From: Rivularia sp. PCC 7116
GTDB lineage: Bacteria > Cyanobacteriota > Cyanobacteriia > Cyanobacteriales > Nostocaceae
DNA: 64,000 bases
Reading direction: 5' to 3'
Assembly: GCF_000316665.1 (NCBI RefSeq)
Contig: NC_019678.1
Location: forward strand, 7,783,001 to 7,847,000
Numbering within the stretch: the first letter of the stretch is position 1; each line of letters opens with the position of its first letter. This document shows positions 57,031 through 64,000 of this stretch, in pieces. Below the pieces are notes generated by a model. It was not told the DNA's origin. It made no database searches and saw nothing but the letters and a program-made list of their open reading frames with translations. Made by a program: the position numbers and the translations under genes.

Positions 57031-57594
57031 ATGGAACTATCAAGCTCAATTTTACTCGCTTTTGGATTAGCTGCTGATGCTTGTGCGGTGTCTCTGAGCA
57101 GTGGTTTAACTATTAGACATATCAAAATGTATAAAGCGATTAAAATAGCACTTTTCTTCGGTATTTTTCAAGCTATTATGCCTTTAATAGGTTGGTTAGC
57201 TGGACTAAGTATCAGAAGTTTTGTTCTTCGTTTTAATCATTGGATAATTTTTGGTATACTTGTCTATCTTGGTGGAAAGATGATTTTTGAATCATTTGCA
57301 GATAGCAATAATGATGAAAAACCAAAATTTAATTGTTTAGAAATTTATACGTTAATAGCATTATCAATTGCCACTAGTATTGATGCTTTTGCAGCGGGAT
57401 TGGGATTATCAATTTTAAAAAGCTCTATTTTATTGACGGCTACCGTGATTGGATTTATTACTTTTACTTTGTCTTTTATCGCAGTTTATATTGGCCATTT
57501 TTGCGGTGATATGTTTAAACAAAAAGTAGAAGTAATTGGTGGGGGTAGCTTAATTTTTCTGGGAACAAAGATTTTAATTGAAGCTTTTGTATAG
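57031..57594 (+). CDS. mntP: Manganese efflux pump MntP-like
   Basis: 187 residues with six hydrophobic segments. The family hallmarks are two copies of an Asp-containing transmembrane motif, LAFGLAADACAVSLSSGL near 9 and LSIATSIDAFAAGLGLSIL near 112, plus GIFQAIMPLIGWLAG near 48 and a C-terminal GGGSLIFLGTKILIEAF. MntP exports Mn(II). It stands alone between intergenic repeats, with an intrinsic terminator directly behind it. Iron and manganese balance are linked in cyanobacteria, so its place in an iron locus makes sense, but co-regulation is not shown. Confidence 0.9.
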   Translation: MELSSSILLAFGLAADACAVSLSSGLTIRHIKMYKAIKIALFFGIFQAIMPLIGWLAGLSIRSFVLRFNHWIIFGILVYLGGKMIFESFADSNNDEKPKFNCLEIYTLIALSIATSIDAFAAGLGLSILKSSILLTATVIGFITFTLSFIAVYIGHFCGDMFKQKVEVIGGGSLIFLGTKILIEAFV

Positions 57595-57630
57595 TTCTAC
57601 AGTATTCCTAAATCATTGATTATCATCAAT

Positions 57631-57659
57631 AAACCCGGTTTTCGTAAAAAACCGGGTTT
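57631..57659 (+). terminator. Intrinsic terminator after the MntP-like gene
   Basis: Perfect 12-bp arms aaacccggtttt and aaaaccgggttt around a 5-nt loop, followed by agtttgtctt. It is 36 bp past the stop codon. The hairpin is symmetrical and could act on both strands. Confidence 0.85.
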
Positions 57660-58021
57660 AGTTTGTCTTAAATTAATGCAACATGGATACAAGCTTTAAA
57701 TCTAGAGAATTGTTCGAGCTAGACTTATGGAAGATGGAAGATTTGAGCTTATGCTGTATGCAAATAGTATTTTTGATAAAAATTCTTGATAAATTGTAAG
57801 AAATATACTAGATTAATCAAATATATTGAGAAAGAATAGCAATAATTTAAAATGTTATTTAATTTAGTAGCCTATTTTTATGAAGAAAGAATTGTTATAT
57901 CAAGTCGCAGATTTAGTGTAAGGCTTATATAAAGCTTAATTTCCTATTTGAAGTTTATTATCCCAAGATTTTTTCATCGCTACTAAATGTAAATTATTAT
58001 GAATAACGGATTTACAAGCGG
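57660..58021. other. AT-rich intergenic region upstream of the FecCD importer
   Basis: No gene seen. The region must carry the importer promoter. I could not pick out a convincing Fur palindrome or the TCCGTTT direct repeat here. Confidence 0.5.
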
Positions 58022-59053
58022 GTGAATAAACCAATTTCCACACAAACCCATATGCAGATACTATCGCGTACTAAACCCGTAATTGGCTTAATAGTCGGAT
58101 GTCTAGTACTTATAATCTTTCTTTTTGTTAGTGTTTCCTACGGTGCGGCTGATATTTCTTGGCAAGGTGTTTATGATTCGCTAGTATCCTTCGATGGTTC
58201 GAGAGAACATCTAATTATCCGTACTGTAAGATTACCGCGCTCCTTGCTAGCAATGCTAGTAGGAGCTTCGATATCTACTGCTGGTGCGATTATGCAAGGT
58301 ATCACTCGTAACCCTTTAGCAGATCCAGGAATACTAGGAATTAATGCAGGTGCGGCGTTTGCGGTGGTGATGGCAATATTTTTATTCGGTGCTTCGTCGC
58401 CAAGTTTTTATGTTTGGTGTGCCTTTGCTGGTGCGGGAATTACTGCGGTAAGTGTGTATTTTTTAGCTTCTTTAGGTAGAAGCGGGATTACTCCACTTAA
58501 CTTAACTATTTCTGGTGCGGCGATTAGCGCTTTCCTTGCTTCTCTCACCACTGGGATATTAATTGTTAGTCAAAGTACTCTCGAAGAAATTCGCTTTTGG
58601 TTAGCGGGTTCTTTAGCTGGTGCGGATACAAGTCTGATTCTGCAAATTTTGCCTTATGTCTGCATCGGCATGATATTGACGTTGATTATTTCTAAACAAA
58701 TCACAATTTTGAGTTTGGGTGAAGATATTGCTAAAGGCTTAGGGCAACAAACCGCATGGGTGAAAATCCTTGCTGCTGTATGTGTTTTGCTGTTAGATGG
58801 TAGCGCGATCGCAGTTGCCGGAGCGATTGGATTTATCGGTTTGGTGGTTCCTCATATTGTTCGGTTTATCGTAGGAACAGATTACCGTTGGATTTTACCT
58901 TACAGCGCTTTATTTGGTGCCATATTGCTTTTAGCATCCGATATTGCAGCTCGATTAATTATTAAACCGCAAGAAATCCCCGTAGGTATTATGACAGCTT
59001 TAGTTGGTGCGCCATTCTTCATTTATTTAGCTAAAACCAAGGTGAACAAATGA
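58022..59053 (+). CDS. Ferric-siderophore ABC permease, FecCD family (first subunit)
   Basis: 343 residues from a GTG start; an ATG ten codons in is an alternative. About nine to ten membrane segments. Family motifs are [42 protein letters not shown] near 95, [13 protein letters not shown] near 235, [20 protein letters not shown] near 260 and [21 protein letters not shown] at the end. It forms the inner-membrane channel with the next gene, overlapping it by 4 bp (ATGA). No binding protein is encoded in this operon; the lipoproteins at 41519-42643 and 48048-49040 are the likely partners. Confidence 0.93.
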   Translation: MNKPISTQTHMQILSRTKPVIGLIVGCLVLIIFLFVSVSYGAADISWQGVYDSLVSFDGSREHLIIRTVRLPRSLLAMLVGASISTAGAIMQGITRNPLADPGILGINAGAAFAVVMAIFLFGASSPSFYVWCAFAGAGITAVSVYFLASLGRSGITPLNLTISGAAISAFLASLTTGILIVSQSTLEEIRFWLAGSLAGADTSLILQILPYVCIGMILTLIISKQITILSLGEDIAKGLGQQTAWVKILAAVCVLLLDGSAIAVAGAIGFIGLVVPHIVRFIVGTDYRWILPYSALFGAILLLASDIAARLIIKPQEIPVGIMTALVGAPFFIYLAKTKVNK

Positions 59054-60096
59054 AGACAAGTACAATCGTTTTTCGCTCTAGATTACTTCCGATTTCTTTC
59101 CGCCTCAAAAAGCGCGTTCCCATAGTCTTATTAATTTTAATTCTGATTACCTTAACCGCAATGGTAATGAATACTTCCTTTGGGGAATATCCTATTCCAC
59201 CGCTTGCAGTTATTCAAACCGTCTTGGGTATAGATACGGGAAATGCAGATTATGGCTTTGTAATTAACACTTTACGCTTACCAAGAACCCTTACTGCTTG
59301 TCTTGTAGGTATGGCTTTAGCGATTTCCGGCACTATTATGCAAGGTATAACTCGGAACCCTCTTGCCGATCCAGGAATTATTGGTATTAATGCCGGTGCA
59401 AGTTTAGCAGCGGTCACTTTGATTGTATTATTACCAAATGTACCTGCGGGAATATTGCCTATAGTTGCTTTTATCGGTGCTTTGATAGCTTCGTTATTAA
59501 TTTATTTTCTAGCTTGGGATAGAGGTACCCATCCGGTACGTTTAATTTTAATAGGTGTGGGAATTGCGGCGGTAGCTAGTGCTTTTACAAATTTGATGGT
59601 GACATTTGGCGATATTTATAATGTTAGTCAAGCATTAGTATGGTTAGCGGGAAGCGTTTACGGACGCAGTTGGGAACAACTTTTTTCATTACTACCTTGG
59701 TTAATTGTTTTTATACCCTTAGCTTTTATAAATGCACCACAATTAAATGCTTTGAATTTAGGAGAAGACATAGCTAAAGGTTTGGGTAGTAAAGTTGAAT
59801 GGCAACGGAGTTTTTTATTATTAATTAGTGCTGCATTATCGGGAGCAGCAGTAGCGACAGCAGGAACAATTGGATTTGTAGGATTAATAGCACCTCATAT
59901 AGCTCGTCAATTAGTAGGAAATATTCATGAAGGATTAATTCCCGTAGCTGCAATGACAGGAGCAATGATTGTAGTTATAGCTGATTTTTTAGGAAGAATT
60001 TTATTTGCTCCCATAGAACTTCCTTGTGGAATTATTACTGCTGTGATTGGTGCGCCTTATTTTGTTTATTTGTTAGTTAGGAGTAGGAGGAAATGA
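59050..60096 (+). CDS. Ferric-siderophore ABC permease, FecCD family (second subunit)
   Basis: 348 residues with about nine to ten membrane segments. It repeats the motifs of the first subunit: [40 protein letters not shown] near 100, [13 protein letters not shown] near 240, [20 protein letters not shown] near 270 and [21 protein letters not shown] at the end. The start codon overlaps the previous stop, so translation is coupled. The two subunits are paralogues and should pair as a heterodimer. The ATPase gene follows after a 110-bp gap filled with short repeats. Confidence 0.93.
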   Translation: MKTSTIVFRSRLLPISFRLKKRVPIVLLILILITLTAMVMNTSFGEYPIPPLAVIQTVLGIDTGNADYGFVINTLRLPRTLTACLVGMALAISGTIMQGITRNPLADPGIIGINAGASLAAVTLIVLLPNVPAGILPIVAFIGALIASLLIYFLAWDRGTHPVRLILIGVGIAAVASAFTNLMVTFGDIYNVSQALVWLAGSVYGRSWEQLFSLLPWLIVFIPLAFINAPQLNALNLGEDIAKGLGSKVEWQRSFLLLISAALSGAAVATAGTIGFVGLIAPHIARQLVGNIHEGLIPVAAMTGAMIVVIADFLGRILFAPIELPCGIITAVIGAPYFVYLLVRSRRK

Positions 60097-60139
60097 GAGG
60101 GGGAAGAGGGGGTAGAAAATAATTTCTCACTCATAACTA

Positions 60140-60193
60140 TTCCCAATGCCCAATGCCCAATTACCCATTACCCATTACCCATTACCTATTACC
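60140..60193. repeat. Short tandem repeat array (cccaatg / cccatta heptamers)
   Basis: About seven degenerate 7-bp units between the permease and ATPase genes, of the STRR class. It sits inside an expected transcript, so it will be transcribed with the operon. Confidence 0.9.
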
Positions 60194-60206
60194 AATTTTA
60201 TTATAA

Positions 60207-61025
60207 ATGAAATTAGAAACTAAAACTCACTACCAACTCTCAACCAAAAATCTCACATTAGGTTACGAAAATACAAATATAATTAAAAATATCGATTTAA
60301 GCATACCTCAAGGAAAAATTACCGCTTTGGTTGGTGCGAATGGCTGCGGTAAATCTACATTGTTGCGGGGTTTAGCAAGACTGTTAAAACCCTTTCACGG
60401 AACTATTTATTTAGATTCTAGCGACGTATTTGAATTATCGACAAAAGCCGTTGCGAAAAAGTTAGGAATTCTTTCTCAATCACCAGTTGCACCGGAAGGT
60501 TTGACTGTAAAAGATTTAGTTGCTTGCGGACGATATCCTTATCAAAATTGGTTGCAGCAATGGACTAAGGAAGATGAACGTTTTGTGGATATAGCTTTAG
60601 AAACTACTCGAATGAAAGAGTTTGCAGAACGGGAATTAGATACTCTTTCTGGGGGACAGCGACAGCGAGCTTGGATTGCAATGGCTTTGGCTCAAGATAC
60701 TGATATTTTACTATTAGATGAGCCGACAACTTTTTTGGATTTAGCGCATCAAATTGAGGTGTTAGATTTGCTGTGGGAATTGAATCAAAATCAAGGACGA
60801 ACTTTGGTAATGGTATTACACGATTTAAACCAAGCTTGTCGCTATGCTGATTATTTAGTAGCAGTTAATAAAGGGAATATTTATACACAAGGTAAACCGG
60901 AAGATGTGATGAATGAAAAGATGGTTTTAGATGTGTTTGGGTTGGAATGTAAGATTATACCCGATCCAGTTTCGGATACTCCGATGTGCCTTCCAATTGG
61001 TAGGAAGGGTAAGTATAATTCGTAA
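60207..61025 (+). CDS. Ferric-siderophore ABC transporter ATP-binding protein (FecE-like)
   Basis: 272 residues. Walker A is [13 protein letters not shown] near 46, the Q-loop segment [16 protein letters not shown], the signature [17 protein letters not shown] near 145, Walker [14 protein letters not shown] near 170 and the H-loop [15 protein letters not shown] near 205. The [10 protein letters not shown] stretch and the C-terminal [19 protein letters not shown] are typical of iron-siderophore ATPases of the FecE/FepC group. It is the third gene of the importer operon. The last codons are followed within about 120 bp by the opposite-strand remnant and TonB-like gene. Confidence 0.93.
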   Translation: MKLETKTHYQLSTKNLTLGYENTNIIKNIDLSIPQGKITALVGANGCGKSTLLRGLARLLKPFHGTIYLDSSDVFELSTKAVAKKLGILSQSPVAPEGLTVKDLVACGRYPYQNWLQQWTKEDERFVDIALETTRMKEFAERELDTLSGGQRQRAWIAMALAQDTDILLLDEPTTFLDLAHQIEVLDLLWELNQNQGRTLVMVLHDLNQACRYADYLVAVNKGNIYTQGKPEDVMNEKMVLDVFGLECKIIPDPVSDTPMCLPIGRKGKYNS

Positions 61026-61148
61026 TTCTGTTGGAGTCGATTCAATTAGAGATTCTGCTTCGTTATTCATTTGTGCTGAAGCAATATTATTACTCAAACT
61101 AGAAAAAATGAAGAGGATAATAGCAAGGTGATAAATAGAATGAATCAT
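61026..61148 (-). pseudogene. Possible 5' remnant of an exported-protein gene
   Basis: A minus-strand frame starting at the ATG at 61146-61148 begins with a clear signal peptide, MIHSIYHLAIILFIFSS, and an A-S-A cleavage site (NIASAQ). After about 40 residues it runs into the antisense of the ATPase gene. It lies just behind the TonB-like gene, where a receptor or other envelope protein would be usual. It may be a gene start cut off by a rearrangement near 61025. Confidence is low. Confidence 0.3.
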
Positions 61149-61185
61149 TTTAATTACTAAAATCAAAATATTCTCAACAGATTGT

Positions 61186-61430
61186 TTATTCAGCAGGTGA
61201 ATTCGATTCCCCTGGTGGTGGAGTTACAGGTTTTGGAGGTGTTACAGGTTTTGGAGGTGTTACAGGTTTTAGTGGAGTTACAGGTTTTGGAGGTGTTTTA
61301 GGTTTTGGAGGTGTTTTAGGTTTTGGTGGAGTTACAGGTTTTAGTGGAGTTACAGGTTTTGGAGGTGTTTTAGGTTTCGGAGTTGTGGGTTTTAGAGGTG
61401 TTAAAGGTTTTGGAGTACGTTTTGGCTGGG
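61186..61430 (-). other. Out-of-frame Pro-rich tail of the TonB-like gene
   Basis: In the frame one base shifted from the TonB-like gene, the minus strand reads about 80 residues of near-perfect repeats: PKPVTPLKPVTPPKPKTPP units, ending PGESNSPAE and a stop at 61186-61188. The gene's own frame ends within it at 61401. A one-base insertion in gggaaaatc (near 61431-61440) would join the two. Confidence 0.75.
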
Positions 61431-62255
61431 GTTGATTTTCCCTGAATTTCTTGTTATAGAACCAGGACTTGATAGTGCTGGAGAACCTTCAATATCATCA
61501 TTGCTTATACTTCCAGTGTTTGTATTTCCTCCGTCTGCAATAATTCGAGAATTTTCACTACTATTACCAGAACCTTCATCAATAGGTTTTGAGTTAATTG
61601 GTTTTTCGATAGTACGATTTCCTTCGTTATTTCTAATATAACCAGGATTTTCATCCGATGGTGAAGTCTCATCGTCAGGAGATTCTCCAGATATTACAGG
61701 TGAAGAGTTATCGGTATTATCTGCAATTGTATCTGTAGGAATGGGAGTATCGGGTTTTGATGCTTCTGAGACTGGTTTTTCGGGTGATTCTTCTAGCTTC
61801 TTTTCTATATTTTTGGGAATATCTTCTTTGATGTCAGATTGAATATCCGGAGACTCTACCTTTGGTTTAGCAACTGTTTCGGAATTTGTTATTTCTGGTT
61901 TAACAACAGGTGGTTGTATGATTGCTTGCTCTGGTGGTTCTATTAATGTCGTTTGAGTATCTTGAGGAGTTTGAGTAATTTGAGCGACTGATTGCGATTG
62001 TTCAACTGGAGAAGTTTCTTCAGGTTTTACCGATGGTTCTGAAGTCGGTGGTTTTTCTTGTTCTGGTTCGTCAATAACAATAATTTCAATCGGTTCATCT
62101 GCTTCGACGAATTCTTTTTCCTTAAATAAATATGGTAAGAAAATAATACCGATTATATGAGCTACAATTGAAGCCGCAAAACAATAGACCAGAAATTTAT
62201 TTAGTTTTTTCGATTCTTTTTCGTGCTGTTCTATACAAATTTGCGATATGCTCAT
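61401..62255 (-). CDS. TonB-like energy transducer (apparently frameshifted, no C-terminal domain)
   Basis: 284 residues in the open frame. A short cytoplasmic head is followed by one membrane segment, FLVYCFAASIVAHIIGIIFL (about 24-43), then a long Pro/Glu/Ser/Asn-rich periplasmic stretch with KPEETSPVEQ and EKPPTSEPSVKPEE. This is the TonB layout: inner-membrane anchor plus extended spacer. A good ribosome binding site (AAGGAG) precedes the ATG. No globular C-terminal domain that would contact the TonB box is present in this frame or after the shifted Pro-rich tail (61186-61430). It may be a truncated TonB, or a TonB-like protein of another kind. It would energise the receptors here if complete. 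Confidence 0.65.
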   Translation of the reverse strand: MSISQICIEQHEKESKKLNKFLVYCFAASIVAHIIGIIFLPYLFKEKEFVEADEPIEIIVIDEPEQEKPPTSEPSVKPEETSPVEQSQSVAQITQTPQDTQTTLIEPPEQAIIQPPVVKPEITNSETVAKPKVESPDIQSDIKEDIPKNIEKKLEESPEKPVSEASKPDTPIPTDTIADNTDNSSPVISGESPDDETSPSDENPGYIRNNEGNRTIEKPINSKPIDEGSGNSSENSRIIADGGNTNTGSISNDDIEGSPALSSPGSITRNSGKINPSQNVLQNL

Positions 62256-63016
62256 ATTTCACTCCTTATTCCATCTTAAGAACAACCACCATTACTTATT
62301 TAATATTGTCTAAATAGTAATTATTGCAACTAAAATATAGATGATTCTAAAAAACTCGAATAAATAAACTCTCAGTAAATTAGTTACATATCTATTGCTA
62401 ATAATTCTCAATATATCTTTTATGGATTGAAGTATCAATAGATATTTTTTCCTAGCTCTTTTAGTTTTTAAAGTATAAAATAAATTCAAAAAAGGACTGA
62501 AATATTTTAAGTACCTCCGGCGCAACCTTGGGGTATGTGCTAAGCGTCTCAAAATATTATTTTTTTATTTAATGAGTTTTAAACTCAGGTGGTGAAGTTT
62601 CAAAAAATACATTACCGCTCAAACCTTATTCCTCCGGTGGTACTTACTTCGTTTATAACAGAAGATAGATACGTTTAATTATTGGCTTGCACTTTTAGGT
62701 AAACGGCTAAGAGCAAGCTTAATTAAGATTATGAAGTCAAAGATTTGATGGCAGATTAGCAGGATTGCTGTTGATAGTAATTCTCATAATTTTATTTATA
62801 TATTTTCCGTAAGTGAAGAAATATACACTTTTGCTTAAAGTTGAGTTTTTGTCTTTGATAGTGAGTATTGATTCATTCAAGTTTTATATTCTAATACTGT
62901 CCACTGCGATACAAACAATACTCATTTTCCAATCAAAAAATTACATAGTTCACTTTTAACAAAAAATTTCACATTTAGAGTTAATCTAATATTGAATTGA
63001 GAAAGCGCCAAGCCAC
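62256..63016. other. Gene-poor AT-rich region
   Basis: No convincing gene. An 80-codon minus-strand frame at 62310-62552 is basic and lacks features. The stretch separates the iron locus from the recombinase and may contain old mobile-element sequence. Confidence 0.5.
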
Positions 63017-63157
63017 ATGCAAATAGAAACCGATAAAGAATTTTGGACAAGACAACTTAAAGAATGGCGCGAACTAGTTAAAAAAAGGGAATTAGAGAAA
63101 CTCAATCCCTGCAACAACTCGTTTGTCAATAATAATGCGACGAACAAACCTGTTTAG
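63017..63157 (+). CDS. Small frame overlapping the recombinase 3' end (possible truncated gene)
   Basis: 46 residues: MQIETDKEFWTRQLKEWREL and a Lys/Glu-rich continuation to KLNPC, then low-complexity NNNATNKPV. The first 32 residues look like the start of a real small protein, while the rest is antisense to the recombinase C-terminus. It could be a gene interrupted by insertion of the recombinase element near 63110. No family is recognised. Confidence 0.3.
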   Translation: MQIETDKEFWTRQLKEWRELVKKRELEKLNPCNNSFVNNNATNKPV

Positions 63158-64000
63158 TATCCGCTTCTTATCATCTGGTGTCCTAGTTTCCCAAAATTCG
63201 CGATCGCAAAACATTTGGGATAATTCTTCTCTTACTAATAAACTGCGTGTCGTTACCTTTTCGTCCAGGGTGAGAATACTAGCTATTTGTTCGCGAATGC
63301 CATCTTTCGCTTTTTCGACAAAGGGATTATTGGCTAATTTTTCCAATCCTGCTAAAGTCTCCCTCAATTCTTTAACTTCTGGGGGTTCTTCACGTTTCTC
63401 TGACTCTAAACTCACCATCCCAGCCAGTCTAGTAGCTTCTTTTACTAGTAAATCTGCAATTTGTTCGTCGAGATTATCGCTGCGAATCATTTCTTTCCGG
63501 TTGCATCTTCCCAAGGGAAAATAACTGCATTGATAATAGTGGATTAAGTTACCTCCCCTTTTAAGTTGTCCGGATGTCCGAGTCAATGCTCCCCCGCAGT
63601 TAGAGCATTTTAATAAATTGGCGAAAGCATTGACTCTTTTGCTACCAACCCAACGATTATTAGCATTAGAGCGAATAGTCTTTTTAACTTGTTCGTGCTG
63701 CTCGCGGCTAATAATCCCTTCATGGGTATCCCAATTACAATCCCATCGATCAAAATGATTTAATTGCTTTCCCGATGGACTTTTAGTTGTCACGTTAAAA
63801 GGAGTTCCCCCAGCGTTAACAGGATTAACCAAAAAATTCTTTAATCCAGATGCAGACCATTGTAGACTTCCCCAAGGATATCTTTTAAAAGTACTCTTCT
63901 TACTTGACGAAAAATCAGCGACTTCTAGATTTTCTCTATCGATTACGTGCTTGCTAGTTTTCTTACGGCTTCGAGCTTCTACTTTATTAAGAGTGCCAAA
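63092..64000 (-). CDS. Large serine recombinase (partial, N-terminus beyond right edge)
   Basis: The frame is open from the right edge to the stop at 63092, giving 302 residues. The part seen is the recombinase domain and zinc ribbon: SASGLKNFLVNPVNAGG, then LKCSNCGGALTRTSG (Cys-x-x-Cys near residue 130) and YYQCSYFPLGRCNR, followed by a coiled-coil-like region rich in Glu/Lys. The catalytic N-terminal domain with the active Ser is off the window. Such enzymes excise or integrate elements, including XisF-type recombinases that remove DNA elements in heterocysts. Which kind this is cannot be told from the fragment. A HIP1 site (GCGATCGC) lies inside the coding region. Confidence 0.88.
   Translation of the reverse strand, partial: FGTLNKVEARSRKKTSKHVIDRENLEVADFSSSKKSTFKRYPWGSLQWSASGLKNFLVNPVNAGGTPFNVTTKSPSGKQLNHFDRWDCNWDTHEGIISREQHEQVKKTIRSNANNRWVGSKRVNAFANLLKCSNCGGALTRTSGQLKRGGNLIHYYQCSYFPLGRCNRKEMIRSDNLDEQIADLLVKEATRLAGMVSLESEKREEPPEVKELRETLAGLEKLANNPFVEKAKDGIREQIASILTLDEKVTTRSLLVREELSQMFCDREFWETRTPDDKKRILNRFVRRIIIDKRVVAGIEFL

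Noticed and set aside
61425-61445. Programmed -1 frameshift signal in the TonB-like gene
   Set aside because: The zero frame reads GGG-AAA-ATC; a slip by one base would not re-pair at the preceding codon, so it does not fit the X-XXY-YYZ pattern.
62310-62552. 80-codon minus-strand frame
   Set aside because: Basic, low-complexity, without start signals or neighbours that would explain it.
63123-63524. 133-codon plus-strand frame opposite the recombinase
   Set aside because: Fully antisense to a clear serine recombinase; Ser-rich composition is the usual shadow of that frame.

Overview
The window looks like chromosomal DNA of a filamentous, probably heterocystous (Nostocales) cyanobacterium. 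The DNA is AT-rich and contains several copies of the cyanobacterial HIP1 octamer GCGATCGC (for example near 1396, 22106, 42490 and 58800). It also has short tandem heptamer repeats (56424-56555, 60140-60193), AMIN-domain TonB-dependent receptors and PchR-type AraC regulators, all typical of that group. Almost everything in it serves iron acquisition by a siderophore.

Region 1 (1-36129, all minus strand) is one very large, tightly coupled biosynthetic operon, read from right to left. The order is fatty-acyl-AMP ligase with ACP, then PKS KS-AT-ACP, PKS KS-AT-KR-ACP, PKS KS-(decayed AT)-DH-ACP, NRPS docking-Cy-A-T-C-A-T-C-A-T-C-TauD, NRPS (degenerate C-like)-A-T-E, NRPS C-A-T-C, and a TauD-like hydroxylase cut by the left edge. 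Junctions are 1-bp gaps, a 4-bp ATGA overlap or at most about 60 bp. Adenylation pockets read by eye give a Cys-like code (after a cyclization domain), three Gly-like codes and one exact Asp code (followed by epimerization). With two TauD/SyrP-type hydroxylases this predicts a fatty-acylated thiazoline / beta-hydroxyaspartate lipopeptide siderophore, broadly of the cyanochelin kind. The release module lies off the left edge. The second and third C-A units of the big NRPS are a 2923-bp near-identical tandem duplication.

Region 2 (36130-53172) holds regulation, uptake and export. It contains intact and decayed copies of one cassette: AraC regulator, TonB-dependent receptor, FecB-like binding lipoprotein and EntS-like MFS exporter. 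The first copy is on the plus strand (37354-43985) with a sucrase/ferredoxin-like protein (44067-45062). The second is on the minus strand (46699-53172). Between them lie remnants of a third (45267-46667). Both receptor genes are preceded by the same 22-bp-spaced direct repeat and then a Fur-box-like palindrome, which suggests dual control by iron and by ferric siderophore.

Region 3 (53477-62255) continues metal homeostasis: a FetAB-like iron exporter pair, an MFS transporter, an MntP manganese exporter, a FecCD-type ferric-siderophore importer (two permeases and an ATPase), and a TonB-like energy transducer that seems frameshifted. Region 4 (62256-64000) is a gene-poor stretch followed by a large serine recombinase cut by the right edge, marking a probable mobile-element boundary.
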